A stretch of DNA of 50,257 bases. Source: Pseudomonadota bacterium (GTDB lineage Bacteria; Pseudomonadota; Alphaproteobacteria; Reyranellales; Reyranellaceae). The notes below the pieces were generated by a model that saw only the letters and a list, made by a program, of their open reading frames with translations, was not told the origin of the DNA and did no database searches. Both the position numbers and the translations under genes were made by a program. The stretch lies in contig JAFEBU010000068.1 of NCBI GenBank assembly GCA_018242505.1, positions 1 through 50,257 of the forward strand. Direction: 5' to 3'. Below are positions 1 to 7,446 of the stretch, piece after piece (position 1 is the first letter of the stretch; every line of letters begins with the position of its first letter).

Positions 1-24
1 ATTTCGCCGCCCATCGTTACGCTA

Positions 25-43
25 TATGAAATCTGATTTCATA
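25..43. promoter_or_regulatory. 19-bp perfect inverted repeat, likely operator of the 5-oxoprolinase operon
   Basis: TATGAAAT, a 3-base spacer (CTG), then ATTTCATA: a perfect 8-bp inverted repeat. It lies about 110 bp upstream of the first gene of the operon. Its size and symmetry suit a dimeric helix-turn-helix regulator, which is not encoded in this window. It does not resemble the GGATAC motif of the hydroxyproline cluster, so this operon is probably controlled separately. Confidence 0.5.
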
Positions 44-152
44 GGAAGCACAAGCAAAGCGCCGCCGGTACTTTTTTTCGCAAGCCACAGGGCGCGTCCG
101 GAGGGCAGCTGTCACCACATGTCGAGTCACTCAACACAAAGGGAAAAAGTCC

Positions 153-1355
153 ATGAACATGGTCGCCGCGCGAATCGCGCGCGTTAATGCTTCGGCGTCC
201 GAGCAAGCCTCTGGCCGCGCGCGCGAGCTCATCGCCGCGGGCGCGGACGTCATTTCCCTTGCAAGCGGCGAGCCGGACTTCGATACGCCCCCTCATGTCA
301 TCGAGGCAGCCATTGCGGCAATGCGCGCAGGTGAAACCCGTTACACTGGCACTGGGGGAACGCCCGAACTGCGCAGCGCCATTATCGAGAAGTTTCGCCG
401 CGACAACTGTCTTTCATTTGGAAAGGACGAGATCATTGCAAGCGCTGGTCTCAAGAACGTCATTTATCTGGCACTAACAGCCAGCCTCAATCCGGGCGAT
501 GAAGTGATCGTCCCTGCTCCTCATTGGGTTTCGTATACCGACATGACGGTGCTTGCCGGTGGCACCCCGGTTGTCGTCGGATGCGGCGAGAATACGGGCT
601 TCAAGCTTCAGCCCGACGCGCTGCGCGCTGCGATCACCGACAAGACAAGATGGCTGATGCTGAACGCGCCGAACAATCCCACGGGCACGATCTATTCCAA
701 AGAAGAACTGGCGGCGTTAGCCGATGTAATCCGTGGGCATGCGCACGTTATGGTAATGGTCGACGAGATCTATGAGCATATCTTGTTCGACGGACGGAAA
801 TTCCACAGCTTGGCGGCAGTGGCGCCAGATATTGCGCCGAGAATCCTGACCTTGAATGGCGTGTCCAAGGCCTACGCAATGACCGGCTGGCGTGTCGGCT
901 TCGCCGGGGGCGCAGCTCCCCTTATCGCTGCCATGAAGAAGGTCCAGTCGCAAACCCTGGGCAGCATCTGCTCCATCAGCCAAGCCGCCTCCATTGCTGC
1001 GTTGACAGGCCCACAGGACTATCTGGCCGATCGATCCGCTTCGTTCGAAAGCCGCCGGAATGCGACCATCGAGCTGCTGGATCGGGTGCCTGGCCTCAGA
1101 TGCCATCGTCCTGAAGGTGCCTTTTATCTCTTCGTCCATTGCGGCGGGCTGATCGGTGCGAAGACCAACAACGAACGCGTACTGCATAGCGACGCTGACG
1201 TGGCGACATTTCTCCTGGATCAGGCCCAGGTAGTAGTTGTCGCAGGAGCCGCCTACGGCCTCTCGCCGTACATTCGCCTTTCGATCGCGACGTCTCTAGA
1301 CAAGCTTCGCCTTGCCTGCGATCGCGTAGCCAAGGCGGTTGCAACCCTGCAATGA
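153..1355 (+). CDS. Class I/II pyridoxal-phosphate aminotransferase (aspartate aminotransferase family)
   Basis: A 400-residue fold-type I aminotransferase of the AAT-I family. The PLP-binding lysine is Lys239 in SKAYAMTGWR. The NNPTG motif is at 174-178, the cofactor-anchoring Asp204 lies in VDEIYE, and the substrate-carboxylate arginine is in the C-terminal SPYIRLS stretch. It is the first gene of the 5-oxoprolinase-type operon and overlaps the next gene by ATGA. Aspartate or another amino acid with 2-oxoglutarate/glutamate is the expected amino pair, which fits a pathway releasing glutamate. The ATG at 153 is preceded by an AAAGGG stretch. The family is clear; substrate cannot be read from sequence. 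Confidence 0.9.
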   Translation: MNMVAARIARVNASASEQASGRARELIAAGADVISLASGEPDFDTPPHVIEAAIAAMRAGETRYTGTGGTPELRSAIIEKFRRDNCLSFGKDEIIASAGLKNVIYLALTASLNPGDEVIVPAPHWVSYTDMTVLAGGTPVVVGCGENTGFKLQPDALRAAITDKTRWLMLNAPNNPTGTIYSKEELAALADVIRGHAHVMVMVDEIYEHILFDGRKFHSLAAVAPDIAPRILTLNGVSKAYAMTGWRVGFAGGAAPLIAAMKKVQSQTLGSICSISQAASIAALTGPQDYLADRSASFESRRNATIELLDRVPGLRCHRPEGAFYLFVHCGGLIGAKTNNERVLHSDADVATFLLDQAQVVVVAGAAYGLSPYIRLSIATSLDKLRLACDRVAKAVATLQ

Positions 1356-1804
1356 CACCTGCTCAGCTCGAAGCCATCAAGAAATTGATCGACTTGCTCG
1401 CGGATAGCCGCATCGGCGAGATCGAGGTCTCCGATGGAGAATTCAAGGTACGTGTCGTAAACGCCAGCTTTGGTACGCCGGTCCCCCCAGTGCTGGCAAC
1501 ATCGGTCGGCCTCGCGCCGGTCGCTCATGCAGCACCGCCACGACCGACGGCTTTGTCCGACCGACTTGTGCGTGCCGGCCTGCATGGCATCTTCCACCAT
1601 GCGCCAGCCCCCAACGCTCCTCCGTTCGTGCAGACCGGCGTTGCCGTGACCAAGGGCGACCAGCTTTGTATCCTCGAGGCTATGAAAGTGTTCACATCGG
1701 TTCGAGCGCCGTGCTCCGGCGTCGTCCGGACCATTCACGTCAATGACGGCGAGCAAGTTGCGGCAGGCGACCTTCTCTACACCTTGGAACCGATAGCGGA
1801 ATGA
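1352..1804 (+). CDS. accB: Biotin carboxyl carrier protein (AccB-like)
   Basis: A 150-residue carrier protein. The C-terminal biotinyl domain (about residues 70-150) keeps the EAMK motif with biotin-acceptor Lys112, followed by the expected APCSG and VAAGDLL turns. The N-terminal helix and the linker rich in Ala/Pro are typical of AccB. It would be biotinylated by BirA and would swing between the biotin carboxylase encoded at 4676-6037 and a carboxyl acceptor site. It overlaps both neighbours by ATGA, so translation is coupled. No acetyl-CoA carboxyltransferase (AccA/AccD) is in the operon. The PxpB/PxpC proteins next door resemble the carboxyltransferase domains of urea carboxylase, so this carrier probably serves them rather than fatty-acid synthesis. 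Confidence 0.9.
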   Translation: MTPAQLEAIKKLIDLLADSRIGEIEVSDGEFKVRVVNASFGTPVPPVLATSVGLAPVAHAAPPRPTALSDRLVRAGLHGIFHHAPAPNAPPFVQTGVAVTKGDQLCILEAMKVFTSVRAPCSGVVRTIHVNDGEQVAAGDLLYTLEPIAE

Positions 1805-2502
1805 ATACTGGCGTCGTCGAACTCGCCGCTCCTCGCGTGAGCTTGTGCGGTGATGCTGCCCTGTTGCTGGATGCAGAGGGCTCTCTGTCGCTTCCGACGC
1901 AGCAGCGCATCTGGACGCTCAGCGAGGAAGTCCTGCAGTGGCCCGAGGTCGTCGATACGCAGCCTGGGATGAACAGCCTTCTGGTCGTCCTCGATCCCAT
2001 CAAGAGTGATCCGGAAGGCGTCGCCACCCGATTGCTTGATGCGTGGCTGCGCACAGACTCCGGCAGGCCAGCTGGCCGGCTCCTCGAAGTGGGCGTCGTC
2101 TATGGTGGCGAATGGGGAATGGACTTGCCTGAGGTCGCTCGGATTCTCGGGATGACCATCGAATCAGTGGCGCAGCTGCATGCCTCAACCGAGTACACCG
2201 TATTCGCACCCGGCGTTGGTCCCGGTTACGGCTATCTCTTCGGACTCGACCCAAAGCTGTTCACGCCACGCAGGCAGGTTCCCGTGATGCGCCCTGCCGA
2301 TTCGTCGATCGCCATCGGCGGCGCCCAGTCCAACTTGCGCGGGCCGCGGATGCCGAAGAAGCCAGATATGGTCGCCACGGGCTGGTACAGTGTCGGGCGC
2401 GCCACGGACGTGCCTGTTCCATTTGATTTCTCCCGGCAGCCACCCAATCTGCTGTCGCTCGGCGATAGGATCCGGTTTCGGATCGAGCGCATCGACGCAT
2501 GA
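1801..2502 (+). CDS. pxpB: 5-oxoprolinase subunit PxpB (KipI/AHS1 family)
   Basis: A 233-residue protein of the KipI/allophanate-hydrolase-subunit-1 family. Family landmarks are visible: the VVYGGEWGMDLPEVA stretch near 98-112, the VFAPGVGPGYGYLFGLDP loop and the VATGWYSVGR segment. With PxpA and PxpC it forms the widespread prokaryotic ATP-dependent 5-oxoprolinase, which opens 5-oxoproline to glutamate. The same fold forms part of the carboxyltransferase region of urea carboxylase. Starts inside the upstream stop (ATGA) and overlaps pxpC by ATGA. Confidence 0.9.
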   Translation: MNTGVVELAAPRVSLCGDAALLLDAEGSLSLPTQQRIWTLSEEVLQWPEVVDTQPGMNSLLVVLDPIKSDPEGVATRLLDAWLRTDSGRPAGRLLEVGVVYGGEWGMDLPEVARILGMTIESVAQLHASTEYTVFAPGVGPGYGYLFGLDPKLFTPRRQVPVMRPADSSIAIGGAQSNLRGPRMPKKPDMVATGWYSVGRATDVPVPFDFSRQPPNLLSLGDRIRFRIERIDA

Positions 2503-3488
2503 TCGAAGTAATCGAAACGGCTCCGCTCAATTCCGTGCAAGACCTGGGTCGCGTCGGGATGCGGAAGTTTGGCATGAGCCCCGCTGGCGGCATGGACAGG
2601 CTCGCATTGGCAATAGCCAATGCCGTTCTCGGCAATCCCCGAGGCGCTGCGGCCATCGAATTCCAGATGTTTCCGGTACGACTGCGCATCCTTGCCGACA
2701 CCGGCATCGCGGTCACCGGAGCGGATTGCAATGCACGTCTGGATGGCCGCGTGTTGCCGCCCTGGTGGGCCATTCCTGCGCGCGCTGGACAGGTGCTCGA
2801 ACTCGAGGGGGTAACGAAAGGCGTCCGCGGCTATATGGGTGTCGCCGGCGGCATCGACGTTCCCATCATCCTGGGATCGCGCAGCACGTCGTTGAGGGAC
2901 GGCTTCGGCGGATTGGATGGGCGCGCCCTTGCTGCAGGAGATGTGCTGCGCTCCGCCGAGCTTGTCGCTATCGCTAGCAGGGACGCGCAAGGCTTCGGCG
3001 TTCAGCCACCTTCCGTGGCTCTGGCCTTTGGGACGGCTGGCCCGCGCGAAACGCTACTCAGGGTCATTCCCGCTGCTGAGTATCCGCAGTTCGATGATGC
3101 CTCGCAAACTAGTTTCTGGAACGCGGGATGGACCATAACACCGCGGAGTAATCGGCAGGGTTACCAGCTTGCCGGCGCGGCGCCGTTGCTTCGGACAGAG
3201 GCTCTGGAGATGCGGTCCCACGCGATCGTTCCTGGAACGATCCAGGTGCCACCATCTGGACAGCCCATCATACAGCTGGCCGACGCCAACTCGGCGGGCG
3301 GCTATCCCAAGATCGGTGTCGTTATCGACGCAGACCTTTGGCGTATTGCGCAGGCGGCGCCGGGCCAAATACTTCGATTCGTCGAATGTGATGTCAAAAC
3401 GGCCCGCGCCGCCGCGCGGGATGTTGCTACCTATCTGTCGGAGGTTGAACGACTGTCGTCCTATGTCTGGTCGAGGCGCGCCGCATGA
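2499..3488 (+). CDS. pxpC: 5-oxoprolinase subunit PxpC (KipA/AHS2 family, biotin-dependent carboxyltransferase-like)
   Basis: A 329-residue KipA/allophanate-hydrolase-subunit-2 protein. The N-terminus (IEVIETAPLNSVQDLGR, then SPAGGMDRLALAIANAVLGN) and the VRGYMGVAGGID and LGSRST motifs match the family. Length is normal. It partners PxpB in the 5-oxoprolinase complex in the cytoplasm. The domain is also annotated as a biotin-dependent carboxylase domain, because urea carboxylase carries it between its biotin carboxylase and carrier domains. ATGA overlaps on both sides imply stoichiometric translation with PxpB. Confidence 0.9.
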   Translation: MIEVIETAPLNSVQDLGRVGMRKFGMSPAGGMDRLALAIANAVLGNPRGAAAIEFQMFPVRLRILADTGIAVTGADCNARLDGRVLPPWWAIPARAGQVLELEGVTKGVRGYMGVAGGIDVPIILGSRSTSLRDGFGGLDGRALAAGDVLRSAELVAIASRDAQGFGVQPPSVALAFGTAGPRETLLRVIPAAEYPQFDDASQTSFWNAGWTITPRSNRQGYQLAGAAPLLRTEALEMRSHAIVPGTIQVPPSGQPIIQLADANSAGGYPKIGVVIDADLWRIAQAAPGQILRFVECDVKTARAAARDVATYLSEVERLSSYVWSRRAA

Positions 3489-3907
3489 GTGTCTCACTTG
3501 AACAGATCATCGAGATCCTGACCCGCATGCAGGCAGCAGGTGTCGTCAGTCTGACAGCATCCGGTCCAGGTTGGTCTTTGCAACTGAGATTGCCGGAAGA
3601 GATGCGGTCTTCGACGCCAACATCAACAGCGACACCGCAGATGAGCATCGCAATGTCGCCATCTGTCGGCATGCTGATCAGGCAACACCCATTGCAGAGG
3701 GAGCCCGCGACAAGCAGGGGGCAAGTCGTGGCTCATGACGAAATTCTCGCCTTTGTCGCCGCAGGTCTGCTCTACCGACCGGTCACTGCGCCCGTTGCCG
3801 GTCAAGTTGTGGACTGTCTCGTCGAGCACGGGGAACTCGTCGAGTTCGGTACGCCGCTTTTCAGAATTGCCCCTGCCCTTCATCAAGGAGATGGCCATGC
3901 AGATTGA
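3485..3907 (+). CDS. Degenerate biotinyl/lipoyl-like carrier protein lacking the acceptor lysine
   Basis: A 140-residue protein laid out like the AccB-like protein at 1352-1804. It has a short N-terminal helical part (residues 1-36), a Ser/Thr/Pro-rich linker, and a C-terminal barrel-like segment with TAPVAGQVVDCLVEHG and FGTPLFRIAP. Where a carrier has EAMK, this protein reads AAGL (residues 92-95), so the modified lysine is Leu95. It therefore cannot be biotinylated in the normal way. It keeps its place in the operon with ATGA coupling upstream and a 10-bp overlap with pxpA. It may be a structural or inhibitory subunit, or a paralogue losing function. Confidence 0.75.
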   Translation: MSVSLEQIIEILTRMQAAGVVSLTASGPGWSLQLRLPEEMRSSTPTSTATPQMSIAMSPSVGMLIRQHPLQREPATSRGQVVAHDEILAFVAAGLLYRPVTAPVAGQVVDCLVEHGELVEFGTPLFRIAPALHQGDGHAD

Positions 3908-4664
3908 TCTCAACTCGGATCTTGGCGAGGGATTCGGTCGCTGGAAGATGGGTGACGACGAGGCGCTCCTGAAGCTCGTCTCTTCGGCCAACATTGCCTG
4001 CGGCTTTCATGCCGGTGATGCGGTCATCATGACCCGCACCGTCGAGACGGCCAAGGCCAACAACGTTGCCATCGGCGCGCATTGCGGGCTTCCCGACCTT
4101 CTGGGCTTCGGCCGAATCGTCATGAATATCCCGCCGCGCGATCTCGCGAAGCACACCCTCTATCAGCTTGGCGCACTTGCAGCGATCGCCAAGGTCGCCG
4201 GTCACAAAGTCACCCATGCCGGTACCCACGGTGTCATCGGCAACATGGCAGCGGAGAATCATGAGTATATCGAGCTCATCCTCGATGCGTTCAAGGCGTT
4301 CGATAAGGACCTGGCATACGCGAGCGCGCCAAGCGGCCATGGCTTCAAATATGCAAAGAAGATCGGGCTCCGGACCGTCGGAAAGGTGTTCGCCGATCGT
4401 GCCTACGACGACGAAGGTAGGCTGGTGAAGCGGCAGGTGCCGGGTGCTGTCGTCACCGATCCAGCTCAGGTCGCGCGCTTCATCACTCAATTCCTGGACG
4501 ATGGCACGGTCACGGCTCAGTCAGGAAAGCGGGTGAAGATCGACGCCAAGTGCGTTCTGGTGCACTCTGACACACCTGGAGCAGTAGAAATCGCAACCAC
4601 CGTTCGGAACACTGTCGAAAAGGGTGGGGGCAAAATTGTTCCCTTTACCGAGCTTGCTCACTGA
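3897..4664 (+). CDS. pxpA: 5-oxoprolinase subunit PxpA (LamB/YcsF family)
   Basis: A 255-residue LamB/YcsF-family protein, the third part of the 5-oxoprolinase. The start at 3897 gives the canonical opening MQIDLNSDLGEGFGRW. An AAGGAG ribosome site at 3885-3890 is 6 bases upstream of it and immediately abuts the alternative ATG at 3891, so 3897 is preferred. Other family landmarks are ANIACGFHAGDA, GAHCGLPD and FADRAYDDEGRLV. The gene overlaps the end of the preceding carrier-like gene. Confidence 0.9.
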   Translation: MQIDLNSDLGEGFGRWKMGDDEALLKLVSSANIACGFHAGDAVIMTRTVETAKANNVAIGAHCGLPDLLGFGRIVMNIPPRDLAKHTLYQLGALAAIAKVAGHKVTHAGTHGVIGNMAAENHEYIELILDAFKAFDKDLAYASAPSGHGFKYAKKIGLRTVGKVFADRAYDDEGRLVKRQVPGAVVTDPAQVARFITQFLDDGTVTAQSGKRVKIDAKCVLVHSDTPGAVEIATTVRNTVEKGGGKIVPFTELAH

Positions 4665-4675
4665 GGACACAGAAA

Positions 4676-6037
4676 TTGAGCTTCGGCACTGTCCTGATCG
4701 CCAATCGGGGGGAGATCGCACTTCGGATAATTCGCGCCTGCAGACAGTTGGGACTGAAATCGGTCGCAATCTGTTCAAAAGCCGATCAGGGGGCTTCCTA
4801 TCTCGACGCGGCAGACCACTCGGTTTGCATCGGTGGACCCACCGCAAGTGAAAGCTACATGGATGGCTCCGCTATTCTGATGGCCGCCGAGGCCACGGGC
4901 GCCGATGCGATTCATCCGGGCTACGGCTTCTTGTCTGAGAACGCGGACTTTGCCGAAAGGGTAGAGGCGGCGGGCCTCGTGTTCATCGGACCCACGGCAG
5001 GTGCAATGCGCACCATGGGAGACAAGATAGCCGCAAAGGCCGCGATGCGGGCTTCAGCTGTCCCGTGCGTTCCGGGAACAGAGGGAGCCTTGTCAAATGA
5101 CGCGGAAGCCATGGTCGCCGCTGCAGAAGCGATCGGTTATCCCGTGATAGTCAAGGCTGCGGGCGGAGGCGGCGGCCGTGGGATGCGGGTCGTACGCAGC
5201 GTCAACGAGCTTGACGTTTCAGTGCAGGCTACGCGAGAAGAAGCTCGCCGCACCTTCAACAACCCGGAGGTCTATCTCGAGAAGTTCCTCGAGAAGCCAC
5301 GGCACATTGAGATCCAGGTACTCTGCGATCATCATGGCAATGCCGTTTGGCTCGGTGAACGCGACTGCTCGGTGCAGCGACGGCACCAGAAGGTCATCGA
5401 AGAAGGTCCCGCGCTGGGCATTCCACGCGAAGCCATTGGCGCAGTGGGAGAGCGGTGCGTGGCCGCCTGCAAGGCGATTGGCTATCGCGGAGCCGGCACA
5501 CTTGAGTTTCTGTATGAAGATGGTGTCTTCGCCTTCATCGAAATGAACACCCGCATCCAGGTGGAACACCCTGTTACAGAGGCGCTGACCGGCATCGATC
5601 TCGTCGCCGAACAGATTCAGATCGCCCAAGGCAATGAGCTATCGATCCACCAGTCCGACATAACCGTTAGCGGACATGCGATCGAATGCCGGATAAACGC
5701 AGAGCATTCGCTAGAAGGTCTACCCTCGCCTGGAACGGTCGTGAACTGGCATAGCCCGGGCGGCCCCGGCGTACGGGTCGATACGCATGTCGCTCGAGGG
5801 ACGACTGTTCCTCCTTACTACGATTCCTTGATCGCAAAGGTCATCGCCACGGGCCGTGACCGGGCCGAAGCGCTTTCACGCATGCGAGGCGCGCTAGCCG
5901 AAATGCGCGTTGCCGGAATCGAGGTCAATATTGCTTTGCATCAGGCAATCCTGCGCGACCCGGCGTTTGTCACTGGTCCCGCAACGATCCACTATCTCGA
6001 GAAGGCGCTGGCGGAGAAACGGTTTACCGTCAGCTAA
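4676..6037 (+). CDS. accC: Biotin carboxylase (AccC family)
   Basis: A 453-residue ATP-grasp biotin carboxylase: N-terminal preATP-grasp domain (VLIANRGEIALRIIRAC), ATP-grasp domain with the glycine-rich KAAGGGGGRGMR loop, the ERDCSVQRRHQKVIEE active-site segment and EMNTRIQVEHPVTE, and the C-terminal lid (HAIECRINAE). It carboxylates carrier-bound biotin using ATP and bicarbonate. The start is a TTG at 4676 with GAGG nine bases upstream; no better start gives the conserved N-terminus. Last gene of the operon. The housekeeping AccC is probably elsewhere, since no carboxyltransferase gene accompanies this one. Its likely partners are the carrier at 1352-1804 and PxpB/PxpC. Confidence 0.9.
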   Translation: MSFGTVLIANRGEIALRIIRACRQLGLKSVAICSKADQGASYLDAADHSVCIGGPTASESYMDGSAILMAAEATGADAIHPGYGFLSENADFAERVEAAGLVFIGPTAGAMRTMGDKIAAKAAMRASAVPCVPGTEGALSNDAEAMVAAAEAIGYPVIVKAAGGGGGRGMRVVRSVNELDVSVQATREEARRTFNNPEVYLEKFLEKPRHIEIQVLCDHHGNAVWLGERDCSVQRRHQKVIEEGPALGIPREAIGAVGERCVAACKAIGYRGAGTLEFLYEDGVFAFIEMNTRIQVEHPVTEALTGIDLVAEQIQIAQGNELSIHQSDITVSGHAIECRINAEHSLEGLPSPGTVVNWHSPGGPGVRVDTHVARGTTVPPYYDSLIAKVIATGRDRAEALSRMRGALAEMRVAGIEVNIALHQAILRDPAFVTGPATIHYLEKALAEKRFTVS

Positions 6038-6432
6038 TATTGCGCTGGATCCCGGAGCGAGCCACGATCCCTAACTTCAGCCTTTCATTGGGTCCGTAGT
6101 CTTCCAAGGGATGGAAGAACAGCCTCGGCGTTTGCTCCAACTGCATCAGTCGCTGGCGATAAGCGGCCAGGTAGGCCAGCCGGCCATCGGCGTCAATTCG
6201 CCCCGGCATGTAGGCCACGAAGGGTTCAACGACTTCGAGGCCGCAATAGCAGCAACCCGTTATGGATGGGCCAGAGGACAGAGAGGATGTCGCCGTCTAT
6301 ACCATCTGGCGCATATGTATCCGCTGAGTTGCCTGTCGTACAGCTGACCATGGCGGTCTTTCCTCGCAGCAAGCCGGTATCGTATTTGCGCCCGCTGATG
6401 TAGGCGAAGCCGCGATCGGCCCAGCCCTTTAG
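6030..6432 (-). pseudogene. NAD(P)H:quinone oxidoreductase family flavoprotein, truncated and frameshifted
   Basis: On the minus strand, about 6245-6432 reads LKGWADRGFAYISGRKYDTG and onward to LWPIHNG. A 1-base shift moves the reading into the frame that gives GLEVVEPFVAYMPGR and continues to a stop at 6030. The two parts match the middle and C-terminal part of the flavodoxin-like NQO1/MdaB family. The N-terminal FMN-binding half is missing. The tail overlaps the end of accC. The upstream edge coincides with the start of another broken gene at 6432, so a recombination joint lies there. Confidence 0.6.
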
Positions 6433-6680
6433 GGCTCAAATACCCCTATTCGCTGAGAACCGGTTTCGGGCTAGCGGGGGCGGCCAACCTGCCCGACAAC
6501 GTGGTGCAGCTCTGGGCTCAGTTGATTGAAAAGGTACCTGCGCTGCCCGAGTGGGAGAAACTAATGGCCACGTACAATTTCCTGCCCAAGATCGTGCCCG
6601 GTCCAAAGTTGTTGACCCAGCTGATCGAGGGCCGCGAAACCTTTGGCAAGATTCTGCCAACTCTCAACATCAAACCGTGA
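6432..6680 (+). pseudogene. C-terminal fragment of a TctC/Bug-type tricarboxylate-transporter binding protein
   Basis: An open stretch of 82 codons ending in TGA reads GLKYPYSLRTGFGLAG, then NLPDNVVQLWAQLIEKVPAL and ends TFGKILPTLNIKP. This resembles the last quarter of periplasmic binding proteins of tripartite tricarboxylate transporters (Bug family). There is no start, signal peptide or N-terminal domain; homology stops abruptly at 6432. A CGCGGC/GCCGCG stem-loop at 6701-6718 just after the stop may be its old terminator. Confidence 0.55.
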
Positions 6681-6810
6681 GAGAAGCCACGATCGTGCAA
6701 CGCGGCAATTGAGCCGCGAAGGGTAGGGCCACAGATGCAGCCCTATTGCCCTTAAACAAACTGACGCAGTTGGCTTAGCGCTCACGGGCGCTCGTGAGAA
6801 TAATTCCGCC

Positions 6811-7440
6811 GGAAAGAAGCGCGCATTATTGACGATTGCAGCGGATCTTGAGAGCCAATCCGACCGCTTTGCGCTCCTCGAGGCTATCGCTACCGGCAAA
6901 CCGCTTCGTGAGGCCCGCTCCCTGGATATCGCGCAGTCCGTCTCCCGTCTGGTACGCGGAGCTGGCCGACAAGATCTACGGAGAGGTTGCCCCAACTGTC
7001 CGAACGCCTCGGCCTCATCACACGAGAACCTGTCGGCGTTGTTGCCGCGATAGTTCCTTGAAGCTTTCCCCTAATGATGGCGATCACGAAGATCGCTCCC
7101 GCGCTGGCCACAGGCAACGCAGTGATCCTTAAGCCAGTCGAGCAGTTCAGTTTGACCGCAATTGCTTTGGCTGAGATTGCCGCCGCTCATTTACCTCAAG
7201 GCACTTCAAGTGGTGACCGGCCTGGGAGAAACATGTGGCCGGGATCTGGCGAAGCATCGCGACGTCAATGCAACTACCTTTATCGGCTCGACCCCCGTGG
7301 GCGCGCTCATCATAAAGTACGCTGCGAGCAGCAACATGAAGCGCGTGCCTCTGGAGTGCGGAGAAAAATCGCCGCATATCGTACTCGACACGCGTTCAGT
7401 AACAACCACGTATGCCGACATGCCGAACTCCACAGACAAA
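6811..7440 (+). pseudogene. NAD-dependent aldehyde dehydrogenase, multiply frameshifted remnant
   Basis: Pieces of an aldehyde dehydrogenase occur in order but in different frames: IAADLESQSDRFALLEAIATG (about 6830-6890), then WYAELADKIYGEVAP (about 6945-6990), REPVGVVAAIVP, KIAPALATGNAVILKPVEQ (about 7085-7145) and LQVVTGLGETCGRDLAKHRD through FIGSTPVG to LECGEKSPHIVLD (about 7205-7390). Nothing convincing follows: the catalytic-cysteine region and C-terminus are gone. The spellings are closest to the PuuC-like group. In this setting it may once have oxidised an amino-aldehyde or semialdehyde. Confidence 0.75.
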
Positions 7441-7446
7441 CGTTTC

